The position numbers and the translations under genes were made by a program. The notes below the pieces were generated by a model, which ran no database searches, was not told where the DNA came from, and saw only the letters and a program-made list of their open reading frames with translations. Below, one piece after another: positions 52,919 through 62,154 of a DNA stretch of 64,000 nt (position 1 is its first letter; each line of letters starts with the position of its first letter). Source of the stretch: an uncultured Lachnospiraceae bacterium (lineage in GTDB: Bacteria > Bacillota > Clostridia > Lachnospirales > Lachnospiraceae); NCBI GenBank assembly GCA_949840805.1, contig CATKXR010000001.1, positions 62,001 to 126,000 on the forward strand. The letters are read 5' to 3'.

Positions 52919-54817
52919 CTACTCCAGCTCGCTTACTCCCATATAAAGTTCATAATATCTTCCCTTCTGGCCAATCAGTTCCTCATGGTCTCCCCGCTCG
53001 ATGATCTCCCCGTGCTCCAGCACCATGATCGCGTCCGCATTGCGCACGGTCGACAGCCTGTGGGCAATCACAAAAGTAGTGCGGTCCGCCATCAGCCGGT
53101 CCATCCCGTGTTCAATATGTTTCTCTGTTCTCGTATCCACCGAACTGGTAGCCTCGTCTAAAATCAGAATCGGGGCTTTCGAGACCGCCGCCCGGGCAAT
53201 ATTTAAAAGCTGCCTCTGCCCCTGGCTCAAATTGGCCCCGTCCCCTTCCAGCATAGTCTGGTATCCCTGTGGCAGACGGCTGATAAAGGAATGGGCAGAT
53301 GCCGTCTTCGCCGCCCGGACCACCTCCTCATCCGTGGCGTCCAGCCTGCCGTAACGGATATTTTCCATCACCGTGCCGGTAAACAAGTGGGTATCCTGAA
53401 GCACCATGGCAATATTGCTCCGCAGGTTATCGCGCCGTATTCTGCGGATATCCACGCCGTCAATGGTAATCGAGCCGTCCTGGATGTCATAAAACCGGTT
53501 AATCAGGTTAGTGACCGTGGTCTTCCCCGCCCCTGTGGACCCCACGAACGCAATCTTCTGCCCCGGCCTGGCATACAGGCTCACATCCTTTAAGATCATC
53601 TTATCCGGTTCATACCCAAATGTCACATGGTCCAAAACCACATGCCCTGCCGCGGGCGACAGCGCCACCGCGTCTTTTACATCCTCCGGCTCCGGCGTCT
53701 CGTCCATCACGGCAAATACCCGCTCCGCTCCTGCCAGCGCGGAAAACACATTGCTGACCTGCATGGAAATCTCGTTGATCGGCCGGGAAAACTGTCTGGA
53801 GAAGTTTAAAAACACCGTAAGGCCGCCCACGTCAAAATTGCGGAAAACGCACAGCAGCCCCCCGATACACGCGGTGAGGGAATAATTCACCTGGCTTAAG
53901 TTTCCCATAACCGGCCCCATGATGCCGCCAAAAAACTGGGCGCGGATCTGATTGTCCCGAAGGTCTTCATTCAGCAGGTCAAACTCTTCCTGGGCCATGT
54001 CCTCATGGCAGAAAACCTTCACCACTTTCTGGCCGGTAATCATCTCTTCAATATAACCGTTCACCGCCCCCAAAGAAGCCTGCTGGGCGGAAAAATGGCG
54101 ATGGCTCTGTTTGGCCACCGTCCCTCCTGCCTTCATCATCACCGGGATCAGGGCCAGAGTCACAAGCGTCAGCCAGATATTGGTATAAAGCATCAAAAAC
54201 AACGTGCCGATGATACTTAAAATCCCGGCAAAAAGCTGCACCAGCGTATTGCTCAGCATCATGCCGATGGTATCCACGTCATTGGTAAAACGGCTCATCA
54301 GATCGCCGTTGCTGTTGGTGTCATAGAACCGCACCGGAAAACTCTGCATTTTTCCAAACAGGTCGTTGCGGATTTTTCTGAGGGCCGTCTGAGCCACCGT
54401 CAGCATGATCCTTGCCTGGAAATAATTGGCCCCCACGCTGACCAAAAACACCAGCGCCATCACGGCCAGCGCCCGGAAAAGCCCTGCCGGGTCGCCGCGG
54501 CTGCCGTCCGTTGGCACAATATAAGTATTGATAATCGGACGCAGCATATAAGACCCCAGCAAAGTTCCCAGCGTATTCAGGATAATGCACACAAAAGCGC
54601 CTAAAAGCTTTGGCGTGTCTCCCTCCAGATAACGCAGGAGACGGCGGATTGTACCTAAGCTGTTCTTCGGCCGCCCGCTTTTAAACCGCTTTCCCCTTCC
54701 CGGTCCCCCCGGGCCGCCCGGCCCCGGCCCCATCGGGCCACGGCCTGACACTGCCTCCCCTATGCTCTTTCTTCCATACCGGTATTTCAGGCTGTTCAGT
54801 TTTTCCTCACGGTTCAT
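52919..54817 (-). CDS. ABC exporter, fused permease/ATPase (second subunit)
   Basis: A 632-residue half-transporter with a Gly/Pro-rich N-terminal tail, six membrane helices and a nucleotide-binding domain: Walker A GSTGAGKTTVTNLI, Q-loop VLQDTHLFTG, signature NLSQGQRQLLNIARA, Walker B ILILDEATSSVD and switch His FVIAHRLST. It overlaps the upstream half-transporter by four bases, so they form a heterodimer of the multidrug/lipid exporter type controlled by the MarR regulator. Confidence 0.94.
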   Translation of the reverse strand: MNREEKLNSLKYRYGRKSIGEAVSGRGPMGPGPGGPGGPGRGKRFKSGRPKNSLGTIRRLLRYLEGDTPKLLGAFVCIILNTLGTLLGSYMLRPIINTYIVPTDGSRGDPAGLFRALAVMALVFLVSVGANYFQARIMLTVAQTALRKIRNDLFGKMQSFPVRFYDTNSNGDLMSRFTNDVDTIGMMLSNTLVQLFAGILSIIGTLFLMLYTNIWLTLVTLALIPVMMKAGGTVAKQSHRHFSAQQASLGAVNGYIEEMITGQKVVKVFCHEDMAQEEFDLLNEDLRDNQIRAQFFGGIMGPVMGNLSQVNYSLTACIGGLLCVFRNFDVGGLTVFLNFSRQFSRPINEISMQVSNVFSALAGAERVFAVMDETPEPEDVKDAVALSPAAGHVVLDHVTFGYEPDKMILKDVSLYARPGQKIAFVGSTGAGKTTVTNLINRFYDIQDGSITIDGVDIRRIRRDNLRSNIAMVLQDTHLFTGTVMENIRYGRLDATDEEVVRAAKTASAHSFISRLPQGYQTMLEGDGANLSQGQRQLLNIARAAVSKAPILILDEATSSVDTRTEKHIEHGMDRLMADRTTFVIAHRLSTVRNADAIMVLEHGEIIERGDHEELIGQKGRYYELYMGVSELE

Positions 54818-56553
54818 GCACCCACCTCCCGCTCTCTGTCTCTCTGGGAATAATAGATCTCCTGGTAGGCCTCGCAGGAATCAAGAAGTTCCTCATGAGT
54901 ACCCATGCCGATGATCCTTCCTTCATCCAGGACCATAATCTGGTCCGCCTCCTCCACCGACCCGATTCTCTGGGCAATGATGATCTTTGTCGTATGCTCT
55001 AACGTCGTGCGGAAGCATTCCCGGATCTTCGCCTCCGTTGCCGTGTCCACCGCGCTGGTAGAATCGTCCAGGATCAGAATCTTCGGCTGCCTGGCCAAAG
55101 CCCTGGCAATACACAGCCTCTGCTTCTGCCCGCCGGATACGTTGACTCCTCCCTGTCCCAGGTCCGTATCATAACCGTTTACAAAAGAGGACACAAAACT
55201 GTCCGCCTGGGCCGCATCGGCAAAAGCGCGCAGTTCCTCCATGGAGGCATGCTCGTCCCCCCACCTGAGATTCTCCTCGATGGTGCCGGAAAACAACACG
55301 TTTTTCTGCAGTACCATGCCCACTCCGTCCCGCAGGTTTTTCAGGGAATATTCCCGCACATCCACGTCATCCACCAATACCTGCCCGCCGGCCACGTCAT
55401 AAAGCCTGGGAATCAACTGGACAAGCGAGGTCTTCCCGCTTCCGGTAGCCCCGATGATTCCGATTACCTGGCCCGGCTGTGCCGTAAAACTGATGTTCTT
55501 TAACACCGGATCCCCGCTTTCCTTCCCGTATCGGAAGGAAACATCGCGAAACTCCACCTTTCCCTTTTCCACCTTTTTCTCTTTCCGCCCGGCATTATCA
55601 TCCGTCAGGTCAATCTCTGTCTTCAAGACCTCGTTGATACGTTTTACCGAAGCCATGGCCCTGGCGCTCTGCAGAAAGATCATGGACAACATCATGAGGG
55701 ACATTAAAATCTGGACAATATAGGTGGTAAACGCTGTCAAATCCCCCACCTGCATACTGCCGCCAATGATCAGGTTCCCTCCGTACCACACTACGGCCAG
55801 GGTCGTCACATTCATGGCCAGCATCATCACCGGCATGGTCAGAATCACGATTCTCATGGCGCGCAGGCTGTTCTCCTGAAGGTCCTCATTGGCAGCCCGG
55901 AATTTATCCTTCTCCAGGTCCTCCCTCACAAAGGACTTGATGACCCGCACATTGACAAGGGCTTCCTGGATGCCGGAATTTAACTTATCCAGCTTAGTCT
56001 GCATGATCTCGAACCTTGGATAAGCCGTAATCATAATAGCGCCGATCATAAGGCCTAAAACCGGGATCACCACCAGAATAATCATGGCCAGGCGGTAATT
56101 CATGACAAATGCCATGATGAGTGCCCCCACAAGCATCCCGGGCGCCCGCAGGGCGATCCGCAGGATCATCATCATCACCTGCTGCACCTGCTGGATGTCA
56201 TTGGTCAGCCTGGTAACAAGTGACCCGGTGCTGAAATCGTCAATATTCTGAAAAGAAAACTGCTGCACCCTGGCAAACAGATCCTTCCTTAAATCACTGG
56301 TAAAACAGATGGATGCCTTTGCCGAAAAGTAAGCGCCTCCGATTCCGCTTACAGCCATAATAAATGCCACGCACACCATCAGAAAACCCATCTGAAGGAT
56401 ATAGCCATGGTCACGGCCTGCCACTCCGTTGTTGATAATGAGGGACATCATCTTCGGCAGCATGATTTCCCCGATCACCTCCGTGATCATCAGGCACGGG
56501 CCGATAATAAAGGCGCTTAAATAAGGCTTTGCATATTTTCCATAACCTCTCAT
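54814..56553 (-). CDS. ABC exporter, fused permease/ATPase (first subunit)
   Basis: A 579-residue half-transporter: membrane domain to about residue 320, then Walker A GATGSGKTSLVQLI, Q-loop VLQKNVLFSG, signature NVSGGQKQRLCIARA, Walker B ILILDDSTSAVD. The residue after the Walker B Asp is Asp instead of Glu, so this site is probably the degenerate, weakly hydrolysing one of the heterodimer. The switch region reads IIIAQRIGS, with Gln in place of His, agreeing with that. It overlaps the MarR gene stop by four bases. Confidence 0.94.
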   Translation of the reverse strand: MRGYGKYAKPYLSAFIIGPCLMITEVIGEIMLPKMMSLIINNGVAGRDHGYILQMGFLMVCVAFIMAVSGIGGAYFSAKASICFTSDLRKDLFARVQQFSFQNIDDFSTGSLVTRLTNDIQQVQQVMMMILRIALRAPGMLVGALIMAFVMNYRLAMIILVVIPVLGLMIGAIMITAYPRFEIMQTKLDKLNSGIQEALVNVRVIKSFVREDLEKDKFRAANEDLQENSLRAMRIVILTMPVMMLAMNVTTLAVVWYGGNLIIGGSMQVGDLTAFTTYIVQILMSLMMLSMIFLQSARAMASVKRINEVLKTEIDLTDDNAGRKEKKVEKGKVEFRDVSFRYGKESGDPVLKNISFTAQPGQVIGIIGATGSGKTSLVQLIPRLYDVAGGQVLVDDVDVREYSLKNLRDGVGMVLQKNVLFSGTIEENLRWGDEHASMEELRAFADAAQADSFVSSFVNGYDTDLGQGGVNVSGGQKQRLCIARALARQPKILILDDSTSAVDTATEAKIRECFRTTLEHTTKIIIAQRIGSVEEADQIMVLDEGRIIGMGTHEELLDSCEAYQEIYYSQRDREREVGA

Positions 56554-57053
56554 TCTTCTTCCTCCGTCTTTTCCAAAGATTTTTCCAGATTCCTCCGGAC
56601 CCGCTCCAGATATTGGAAAAACAGTTCCAGTTCCTCCTCTGAAAATCCCTCGTACATCTGCCGCTCCACCTCCCTGAAACAGCAGATGCTCTTTTCCACC
56701 ACCGCCTGTCCTTTCCCGGTTATGCAGATCTGGTTGTACCGGTTGTCCTTCTCATCTGCCACCCGGCTGATATAACCGCCGTTTTCCAGCTTCTTTAAAG
56801 ACACCGCCACTGTGGCTGACGACACATGCTGAATCTGCGCCAGCCGTTTCTGGGATACCCCGGGATTATCTGCAATGCACATTAAAAGCTGATGCTGGCT
56901 CCTGTATACGCCTGTCCGGTTCAGGCGCCTTTCCAGCACGGTCCGGTGCAGATGGCCGACACTTATATACACGTCTGTCAGCTTCCTGTAGGGAGAATCC
57001 CATTCCGGCCTGCATCCTGCTTCTTTCTTTTTCTTTTCTTCCTTTCCGTTCAT
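56550..57053 (-). CDS. MarR-family transcriptional regulator
   Basis: A 167-residue winged-helix regulator: QHQLLMCIADNPGVSQKRLAQ, the recognition helix QHVSSATVAVSLKKLENGGYI, and the wing SRVADEKDNRYNQICITGKG. The C-terminal helices form the dimer. A Lys/Glu-rich N-terminus precedes. It is first in an operon with two ABC half-transporters and faces its own operator, so it most likely represses the exporter until a ligand binds. AGGAGG precedes the start at ten bases. Confidence 0.92.
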   Translation of the reverse strand: MNGKEEKKKKEAGCRPEWDSPYRKLTDVYISVGHLHRTVLERRLNRTGVYRSQHQLLMCIADNPGVSQKRLAQIQHVSSATVAVSLKKLENGGYISRVADEKDNRYNQICITGKGQAVVEKSICCFREVERQMYEGFSEEELELFFQYLERVRRNLEKSLEKTEEEE

Positions 57054-57161
57054 CCCATAGATTCCTCCTGCTGTCAGTTTCCCCTTTTTCCTGACTTTTA
57101 AGAACTGTCCGGGAAATAACTTCCGAGTGTTTTTACATACAAGCTGCTAACCGGCTGTAAT

Positions 57162-57181
57162 AATTAGCTAGTTATCTAATT
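57162..57181. promoter_or_regulatory. MarR operator candidate
   Basis: AATTAG and CTAATT form an inverted repeat with an 8-base centre CTAGTTAT, starting five bases downstream of the -10. The position, AT-rich character and size suit MarR autoregulation. Confidence 0.6.
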
Positions 57182-57185
57182 GCTC

Positions 57186-57214
57186 ATTATAAAAGCACCT
57201 GATTAAAAAATCAA
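57186..57214 (-). promoter_or_regulatory. Promoter of the MarR-ABC exporter operon
   Basis: TTGATT and TATAAT with a 17-base spacer on the minus strand, about 130 bases before the MarR ATG. Confidence 0.75.
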
Positions 57215-57267
57215 GCGCTTTCCTTAATTTCACATTTTTTTCATATTTTTATTTACAGTTCACGGAA

Positions 57268-59094
57268 TTACTTTTCCTCCTCCGCAATCCTCTCCGCCAG
57301 CTCATTCAAATACACCCACCGCTCCATCTTTTCTTCCAGCATCTGCTCTGTCCCGGCCTTTTCCTCCATTAAAACATTCAGCCTGCCAAACACAGTGGAG
57401 GACTCCTCAATCTGCCGGTCCAGTTCCCCTATTTTTTCCTCCAGGACGGCGATATCCTCTTCTATCGTCTCCCACTCTTTCTGCTCCTTATAAGAAAATT
57501 TCAGTTTCTTCTGATGCTCCCGCCCGCTTTTAACCTTCGCGGCGTCAGACGGACGGCTGTTTTCCGTTTTCCGGCCGCCCCCGCTTTCTTCCGGATGCTT
57601 CCTGCCATACGCCGCCTGATAATCGGTAAATCCTCCCTCATACTGCACCACTGCCCCGTTTCCTTCAAAGGCAAATATCCGCCGGACCATCCTGTCCAGA
57701 AAATACCGGTCATGGGAAACGGTAATCACGATTCCCGGAAAACCGTCCAGATAATCCTCAAGGATCGTCAGTGTCCGGATATCCAGGTCATTGGTCGGCT
57801 CGTCTAAAATCAGCACGTTAGGTGCGTCCATCAGGACCCGGAGAAGATACAGCCGCCGCTTTTCCCCGCCGGAAAGCTTCCCTACCACCGTATGCTGCAC
57901 GCTGCCGGGAAACAGGAAACGCTCCAGCATTTGGGAAGCGCTGATAGTGCCGTCCTTTGTCTGCACAAGCTCAGCCACATTCCGGATGTAATCGATCACT
58001 TTTAAGCTCTCGTCCATATCCTCGTTTTCCTGGGAAAAATATCCCAGTTTCACGGTCTGGCCGATCCGCACTTCTCCTGCATCCGGCTTAACCCACCCGG
58101 CGATCATTTTCAGCAGAGTGGACTTTCCGCTTCCGTTCGGCCCAATGATCCCCACCCGGTCATTCTTCAGGAATATATAAGTAAAATCCTTTAAAAGCAC
58201 CTTATTGCCATATGCCTTGCAAAGGCCGGAAAGTTCCACGGTAGTCCGGCCTAACCGGCTGGAGACGGATTCCAGCTCCACCTCCCGGTCAGTCTCCGGC
58301 GCCTTCCTGTCCCGGAGAGCTTCATATCTTTGAATATGGGCCTTCTGCTTGGTAGACCTGGCCCTGGCTCCCCTCTGCATCCACTCCAGCTCTGTCCGGA
58401 GGATGGACTGACGTTTCCGCTCTGACGCAAGGGCCATATCCATCCGCTCTGCCTTAAGCCTGACAAACCCCTGATAATTGGCCTGGTAGCTGTAAAGCTT
58501 CCCCTGATCCAGCTCCACGATCCTTTCTGTCACACTGTCAAGAAAATACCGGTCATGGGTAATCATCAAAAGCGCCCCGCGAAACCGCCTTAGATAGCCT
58601 TCCAGCCAGTCTGCCATCTCACTGTCCAGATGGTTGGTAGGCTCATCCAGGATCAGAAGATCCGCCGTGGACAGCAAAACGCTTGCCAGGGCCACCCGCT
58701 TTTTCTGCCCCCCGGACAATGTTTCCACCTCCGCGTCATACTCATGGATTCCAAGCCTTGTCAAAACAGCCTTGGCGCTGGCTTCCAGCTCCTCACGGGA
58801 AGAAAAATGAGGCTCCTTCCGGTTATCCCTCACTATGCTCCCTAAAACCGTATCTTTGGGGGCAAACTCCGGATTCTGGGGGAGATAGCGGATGTACAGG
58901 TTCCTCCTGCGGACTATCTCCCCCTTATCCGGCTCCTCCAGCCCGGCCACAATCTTAAGCAATGTGGATTTTCCCGTGCCGTTAATCCCGATCAACCCTG
59001 CCTTTTCCCCTTCTTCCATGCTGAATGAAGCATCGTCAAACAACAGCCTTTCCGTATATGATTTTGTCAGATGTTCTATTGTAATCAGACTCAT
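57268..59094 (-). CDS. ABC-F family ATPase
   Basis: A 608-residue soluble protein with two ATPase domains and no membrane helices: GINGTGKSTLLKIVAG, ETLSGGQKKRVALA and DLLILDEPTNHLD in the first; GPNGSGKSTLLKMIAG, GKLSGGEKRRLYLL and VLILDEPTNDLD in the second. A charged linker joins them (about 230-290) and a C-terminal coiled coil follows. ABC-F proteins act on the ribosome, either rescuing stalled translation or protecting against antibiotics. The length and C-terminal coiled coil resemble the Uup/YdiF-type housekeeping group more than resistance ARE types. Confidence 0.92.
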   Translation of the reverse strand: MSLITIEHLTKSYTERLLFDDASFSMEEGEKAGLIGINGTGKSTLLKIVAGLEEPDKGEIVRRRNLYIRYLPQNPEFAPKDTVLGSIVRDNRKEPHFSSREELEASAKAVLTRLGIHEYDAEVETLSGGQKKRVALASVLLSTADLLILDEPTNHLDSEMADWLEGYLRRFRGALLMITHDRYFLDSVTERIVELDQGKLYSYQANYQGFVRLKAERMDMALASERKRQSILRTELEWMQRGARARSTKQKAHIQRYEALRDRKAPETDREVELESVSSRLGRTTVELSGLCKAYGNKVLLKDFTYIFLKNDRVGIIGPNGSGKSTLLKMIAGWVKPDAGEVRIGQTVKLGYFSQENEDMDESLKVIDYIRNVAELVQTKDGTISASQMLERFLFPGSVQHTVVGKLSGGEKRRLYLLRVLMDAPNVLILDEPTNDLDIRTLTILEDYLDGFPGIVITVSHDRYFLDRMVRRIFAFEGNGAVVQYEGGFTDYQAAYGRKHPEESGGGRKTENSRPSDAAKVKSGREHQKKLKFSYKEQKEWETIEEDIAVLEEKIGELDRQIEESSTVFGRLNVLMEEKAGTEQMLEEKMERWVYLNELAERIAEEEK

Positions 59095-59113
59095 GTCCGC
59101 TCTCCCTTCCTTT

Positions 59114-59132
59114 TATACTCGCGAGCATACTT
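59114..59132. repeat. 19-base motif shared with the 27.7 kb repeat
   Basis: TATACTCGCGAGCATACTT is identical to the minus strand of 27683-27701 and holds the palindrome CTCGCGAG. It lies just upstream of the ABC-F start. Confidence 0.45.
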
Positions 59133-59172
59133 GCTTCTTTCCTTGCTTCACCCAATTCTACCATAAAAACAG

Positions 59173-59207
59173 AAAAAAGGCATCTGTCTTTTTAACAGAC
59201 GCCTTTT
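59173..59207 (-). terminator. Terminator after the transglycosylase gene
   Basis: On the minus strand AAAAGGCGTCTG pairs with CAGATGCCTTTT with one mismatch, followed by TTCTGTTTTT. It lies about 50 bases after the stop at 59256. Confidence 0.75.
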
Positions 59208-59255
59208 CTTCCCTGTTCGGTAAACCTGCAGTATTCTTCATTCAACACCCGTAAA

Positions 59256-59972
59256 TTATTGGAACGCCACCATCTGGGACGCTATGGTCTCTGCCTCTTC
59301 CTGAGAAAAATATCCACATGCCCTCATCCTTTTAATCACCTGGCACTGACGCTTCCTGGCCAGCTCCTGGCTTTTGGTAGGCGCGTATCTGGCCGGCGCA
59401 TTGGGGATCCCTGCGAGCAGCGTGCATTCATACTCATCCATCTCTGCCGGTTCCTTGCCGAAATATCCCCGGCTGGCATCCCCTGCCGTATAATACCCAT
59501 CGCCAAAATAAATGGTGTTCACATACAGCTCCAGGATCTCGTCCTTGCTGTACTTTTCCTCCAGTTCAAAAGCCACAAAGACTTCTGCCACTTTCCGCTC
59601 CAGTTCCTTCTCATGGGTAAAATACAAATTCTTGGCAAGCTGCTGGGTGATCGTGCTCCCGCCTTCCACATAACGCCTTGCCTGAATATCGTGAATCGCC
59701 GCCCGGGCTATGGCAATCGGGTCGATTCCGAAATGATGGTAAAACCGATGGTCTTCCACCGATATCACGGCATTTCGGTAAACCTCCGGCAGTTCTTCCA
59801 AGACCGTGTATCCTTCCTTTTCCCGGATGGAAGCCACTTTTTCTTCCAGGCTCATCACTTCTACGGCATCCTGGTACATCTTGTAGCCTTTCCCGGCAAC
59901 GGTGAACCCGGCCAGAAGCATCAAACTTACAACAAACAAAACCATCAACCGCAAAATCTTACTGATCTTCAT
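59256..59972 (-). CDS. mtgA: Monofunctional peptidoglycan transglycosylase
   Basis: A 238-residue GT51 enzyme with one N-terminal membrane helix (LMVLFVVSLMLLAGFTVA) and the glycan-polymerising domain outside: catalytic Glu in VISVEDHRFYHHFGIDP, GGSTITQQLAKNLYF, the ARKLKE-like part REVAEVF..ELEEKYSKDEILELYVNTIYFG and LLAGIPNAPARYAP. It polymerises lipid II into glycan strands and lacks a transpeptidase domain. AAAGGAG precedes the ATG. An extended -10 (TGATATACT) about 75 bases before the ATG may be its promoter. Confidence 0.93.
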   Translation of the reverse strand: MKISKILRLMVLFVVSLMLLAGFTVAGKGYKMYQDAVEVMSLEEKVASIREKEGYTVLEELPEVYRNAVISVEDHRFYHHFGIDPIAIARAAIHDIQARRYVEGGSTITQQLAKNLYFTHEKELERKVAEVFVAFELEEKYSKDEILELYVNTIYFGDGYYTAGDASRGYFGKEPAEMDEYECTLLAGIPNAPARYAPTKSQELARKRQCQVIKRMRACGYFSQEEAETIASQMVAFQ

Positions 59973-60131
59973 GGTATCACCGCTCCTTTCTATGGATGCA
60001 ACACTGTTTTTCGCTGATGATACCAGTATATCACAATAATATTCGAAAGACTTTAATGATACCTTAGAGAATGCTGAACATTTTCCGACAATTCTAACGA
60101 TAATCTTACAAAACCAAAGTTATCGTCCTTT

Positions 60132-62006
60132 TTATTTCTTTTCCGGATGATTTACCAGCCCGGTAAACATATGTTCATTCGTTTTCTTGTTGCGGATCAC
60201 AAACACAAACGGACGGTTGAACCAGATCCGGACAGGTTCCTCGTACATAGGGGCTGCAAGGCACATCATATTCATACCGGTGGCTGCCGCCGCTTTTGTC
60301 CCGCTCTCGTCCACCTCCACCCGGGTCTTCTGCAAAACAGATACCGCCACGCAGGGTTCCCTCAGCATCCGGTCAAATTTCCCCTCCGTAAACATATCCC
60401 CAAGCCCTGCCTTCTCTAAGACGCTCTTCAGATTTTCATCCATCCAGTCAAACTCAAATTTGGGCAGAAAAATTTCGACTTTTTCCCTGTGTTTCCTGTT
60501 TTTCAAAAGGCTGTCAAGGTCAATCTCGCTTACATCATAATCCAGCGCGCCCTCGTCCCGCGGCATTATGGCAATAAAATCATAGATGCCTCCCTGATAG
60601 TCCTTTGCATAAGCAAGAAACCGGTCGTCCTCATAATAAAAGCTTCCTTCTTCATACATGAATTCCGCATCCATTTTTTCCCCGTTTTTCCGGGTGAAAC
60701 TGTCGGTAAACGTGTCGTTTGCATCAAAAGGTTCCTTCCATTTACCGTCAAAATAGAGGGTATTAACCAGGAACAAATCTCCCAGACCGGCAGGCGAGTC
60801 TATGACAGAAGGGATCATATGTCCCGTGTTCTCATCTACATATTGATTGATCTGCCGGACGGCATCGGCTTTTTTGTCCTGATCAAATTCTTCGATCCTG
60901 GCATTCAGCCCTTCCAGCTCATTTCGGAACCCTTCCTGAAGCCCACAGCTTTTATCCGCCCAGATTCCGTATGCGGATTTTAACACATCCTGGTCGTTGG
61001 CCGCCTCCAGGGCTTTGATCTGGCCTGCTATGTCATCCCCGCCGCTGATACCGGTATAGGCGCAAATCCTTTCTTTCAGGTCCCGGTCGGAAGTCCCCAG
61101 GGCCGCCAGGCGCAGCAGCGCGTCCAGCGAAGCCTTGGAAACCATCTTATTGCCGTCCTCATTTTCCTTCACAGCCTGCAGGAAAGCAAAACCAGATGTA
61201 TTTACCTCTGCAGTCTCTCCGCCGTCCAGGATTTCCTCCTCAGGCTGCTGCATTTCTTCATACAATTTTTCTTTGGAATGCCATATGTAAGAGCTCCACT
61301 CTCCCATCATCTGTTCAATCCGGTCCAAATACAAATTCATCCTGTCCTCCACCTCTTCCCGGCTCTTTTCCCAATGAAAATCTTCCGCTCTAAAGGAGAC
61401 AAATCTGTCCAGCACCTTTTCCTTTACATACGCCTCTTGTCCATCCCACGGGGCAAACCAGTAATTGACGCCGGTATAGTTGAACGCCCGGGCCTGCTTC
61501 TGATGTTCGGCAATACAGGAATATGAAAATTCCAAATCTTCCATAAAATCTTCACTGGCCTCGCTGTAATCAATATATAACAGCAAATGCCTGAGGTCTT
61601 CCAGGTAGCCGTCCAGGTATTGATACCGCGTATCCGCATTGATCTTATACTCGGCGCCGCTGATTCCCTGGTTCTCCAATCGCTGTCCCAGCTCTTCCGG
61701 AAGCTCATAAGGGACGCCCGATTCCCTGTCCTCTTCCATCTGTTCTATGGCCTCTTCCAACACCTTCCTGGCTTCCTCCCGATGTTTTGGCCCGGGTTCT
61801 TCCACATAAACCTTCACGGCTTCCAGCGCATGGTCAAACCGGGCGCTGTCCTCATCCTGAAGCAGCATAATCTCCCCGTAATCATCAATGACTGCCTTTT
61901 GTTCTTCTCTGTCTTTCTTGTCCCCTGCCTTGCACCCGCTTATTTGGGTCAGCAGTAAAATTCCGGCCAGGAGAGCCAAAAACCTTTTCCTTTTCCGCCT
62001 TTTCAT
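60132..62006 (-). CDS. Lipoprotein serpin (serine protease inhibitor)
   Basis: A 624-residue protein with a lipoprotein signal (ILLLTQISGC, lipobox ISGC). Residues about 30-285 are an acidic helical region not part of the serpin fold. Residues 290-620 are a serpin: VSKASLDALLRLAALG, LFLVNTLYFDGKWKEPFD, YDFIAIMPRDE, the reactive-loop hinge VEVDESGTKAAAATG and the end signature FNRPFVFVIRNKKTNEHMFTG. The hinge alanines argue for a functional inhibitor; the cleaved bond falls in the Met/Cys/Leu-rich stretch NMMCLAAPMYEEP. GGGAGG lies six bases before the ATG at 62006. Confidence 0.9.
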   Translation of the reverse strand: MKRRKRKRFLALLAGILLLTQISGCKAGDKKDREEQKAVIDDYGEIMLLQDEDSARFDHALEAVKVYVEEPGPKHREEARKVLEEAIEQMEEDRESGVPYELPEELGQRLENQGISGAEYKINADTRYQYLDGYLEDLRHLLLYIDYSEASEDFMEDLEFSYSCIAEHQKQARAFNYTGVNYWFAPWDGQEAYVKEKVLDRFVSFRAEDFHWEKSREEVEDRMNLYLDRIEQMMGEWSSYIWHSKEKLYEEMQQPEEEILDGGETAEVNTSGFAFLQAVKENEDGNKMVSKASLDALLRLAALGTSDRDLKERICAYTGISGGDDIAGQIKALEAANDQDVLKSAYGIWADKSCGLQEGFRNELEGLNARIEEFDQDKKADAVRQINQYVDENTGHMIPSVIDSPAGLGDLFLVNTLYFDGKWKEPFDANDTFTDSFTRKNGEKMDAEFMYEEGSFYYEDDRFLAYAKDYQGGIYDFIAIMPRDEGALDYDVSEIDLDSLLKNRKHREKVEIFLPKFEFDWMDENLKSVLEKAGLGDMFTEGKFDRMLREPCVAVSVLQKTRVEVDESGTKAAAATGMNMMCLAAPMYEEPVRIWFNRPFVFVIRNKKTNEHMFTGLVNHPEKK

Positions 62007-62054
62007 TTTTTCCTCCCTGTATATTAGCTGCTTACGGAATCCGCGCCCTGTCAA

Positions 62055-62088
62055 GGTCCGCCCGGATGGCCGTCATCCCCGGCGGACC
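62055..62088. repeat. Strong hairpin between serpin and zinc-finger genes
   Basis: GGTCCGCC pairs with GGCGGACC, and inside it GGATG pairs with CATCC around a five-base loop. There is no U-run, so it is not a clear terminator. Confidence 0.45.
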
Positions 62089-62154
62089 ATATTCCTGGCC
62101 GGCCTTCCGGCACATCCCCGTTACCCGGAGACAGTTCCTCAATTACGCCCCGCC

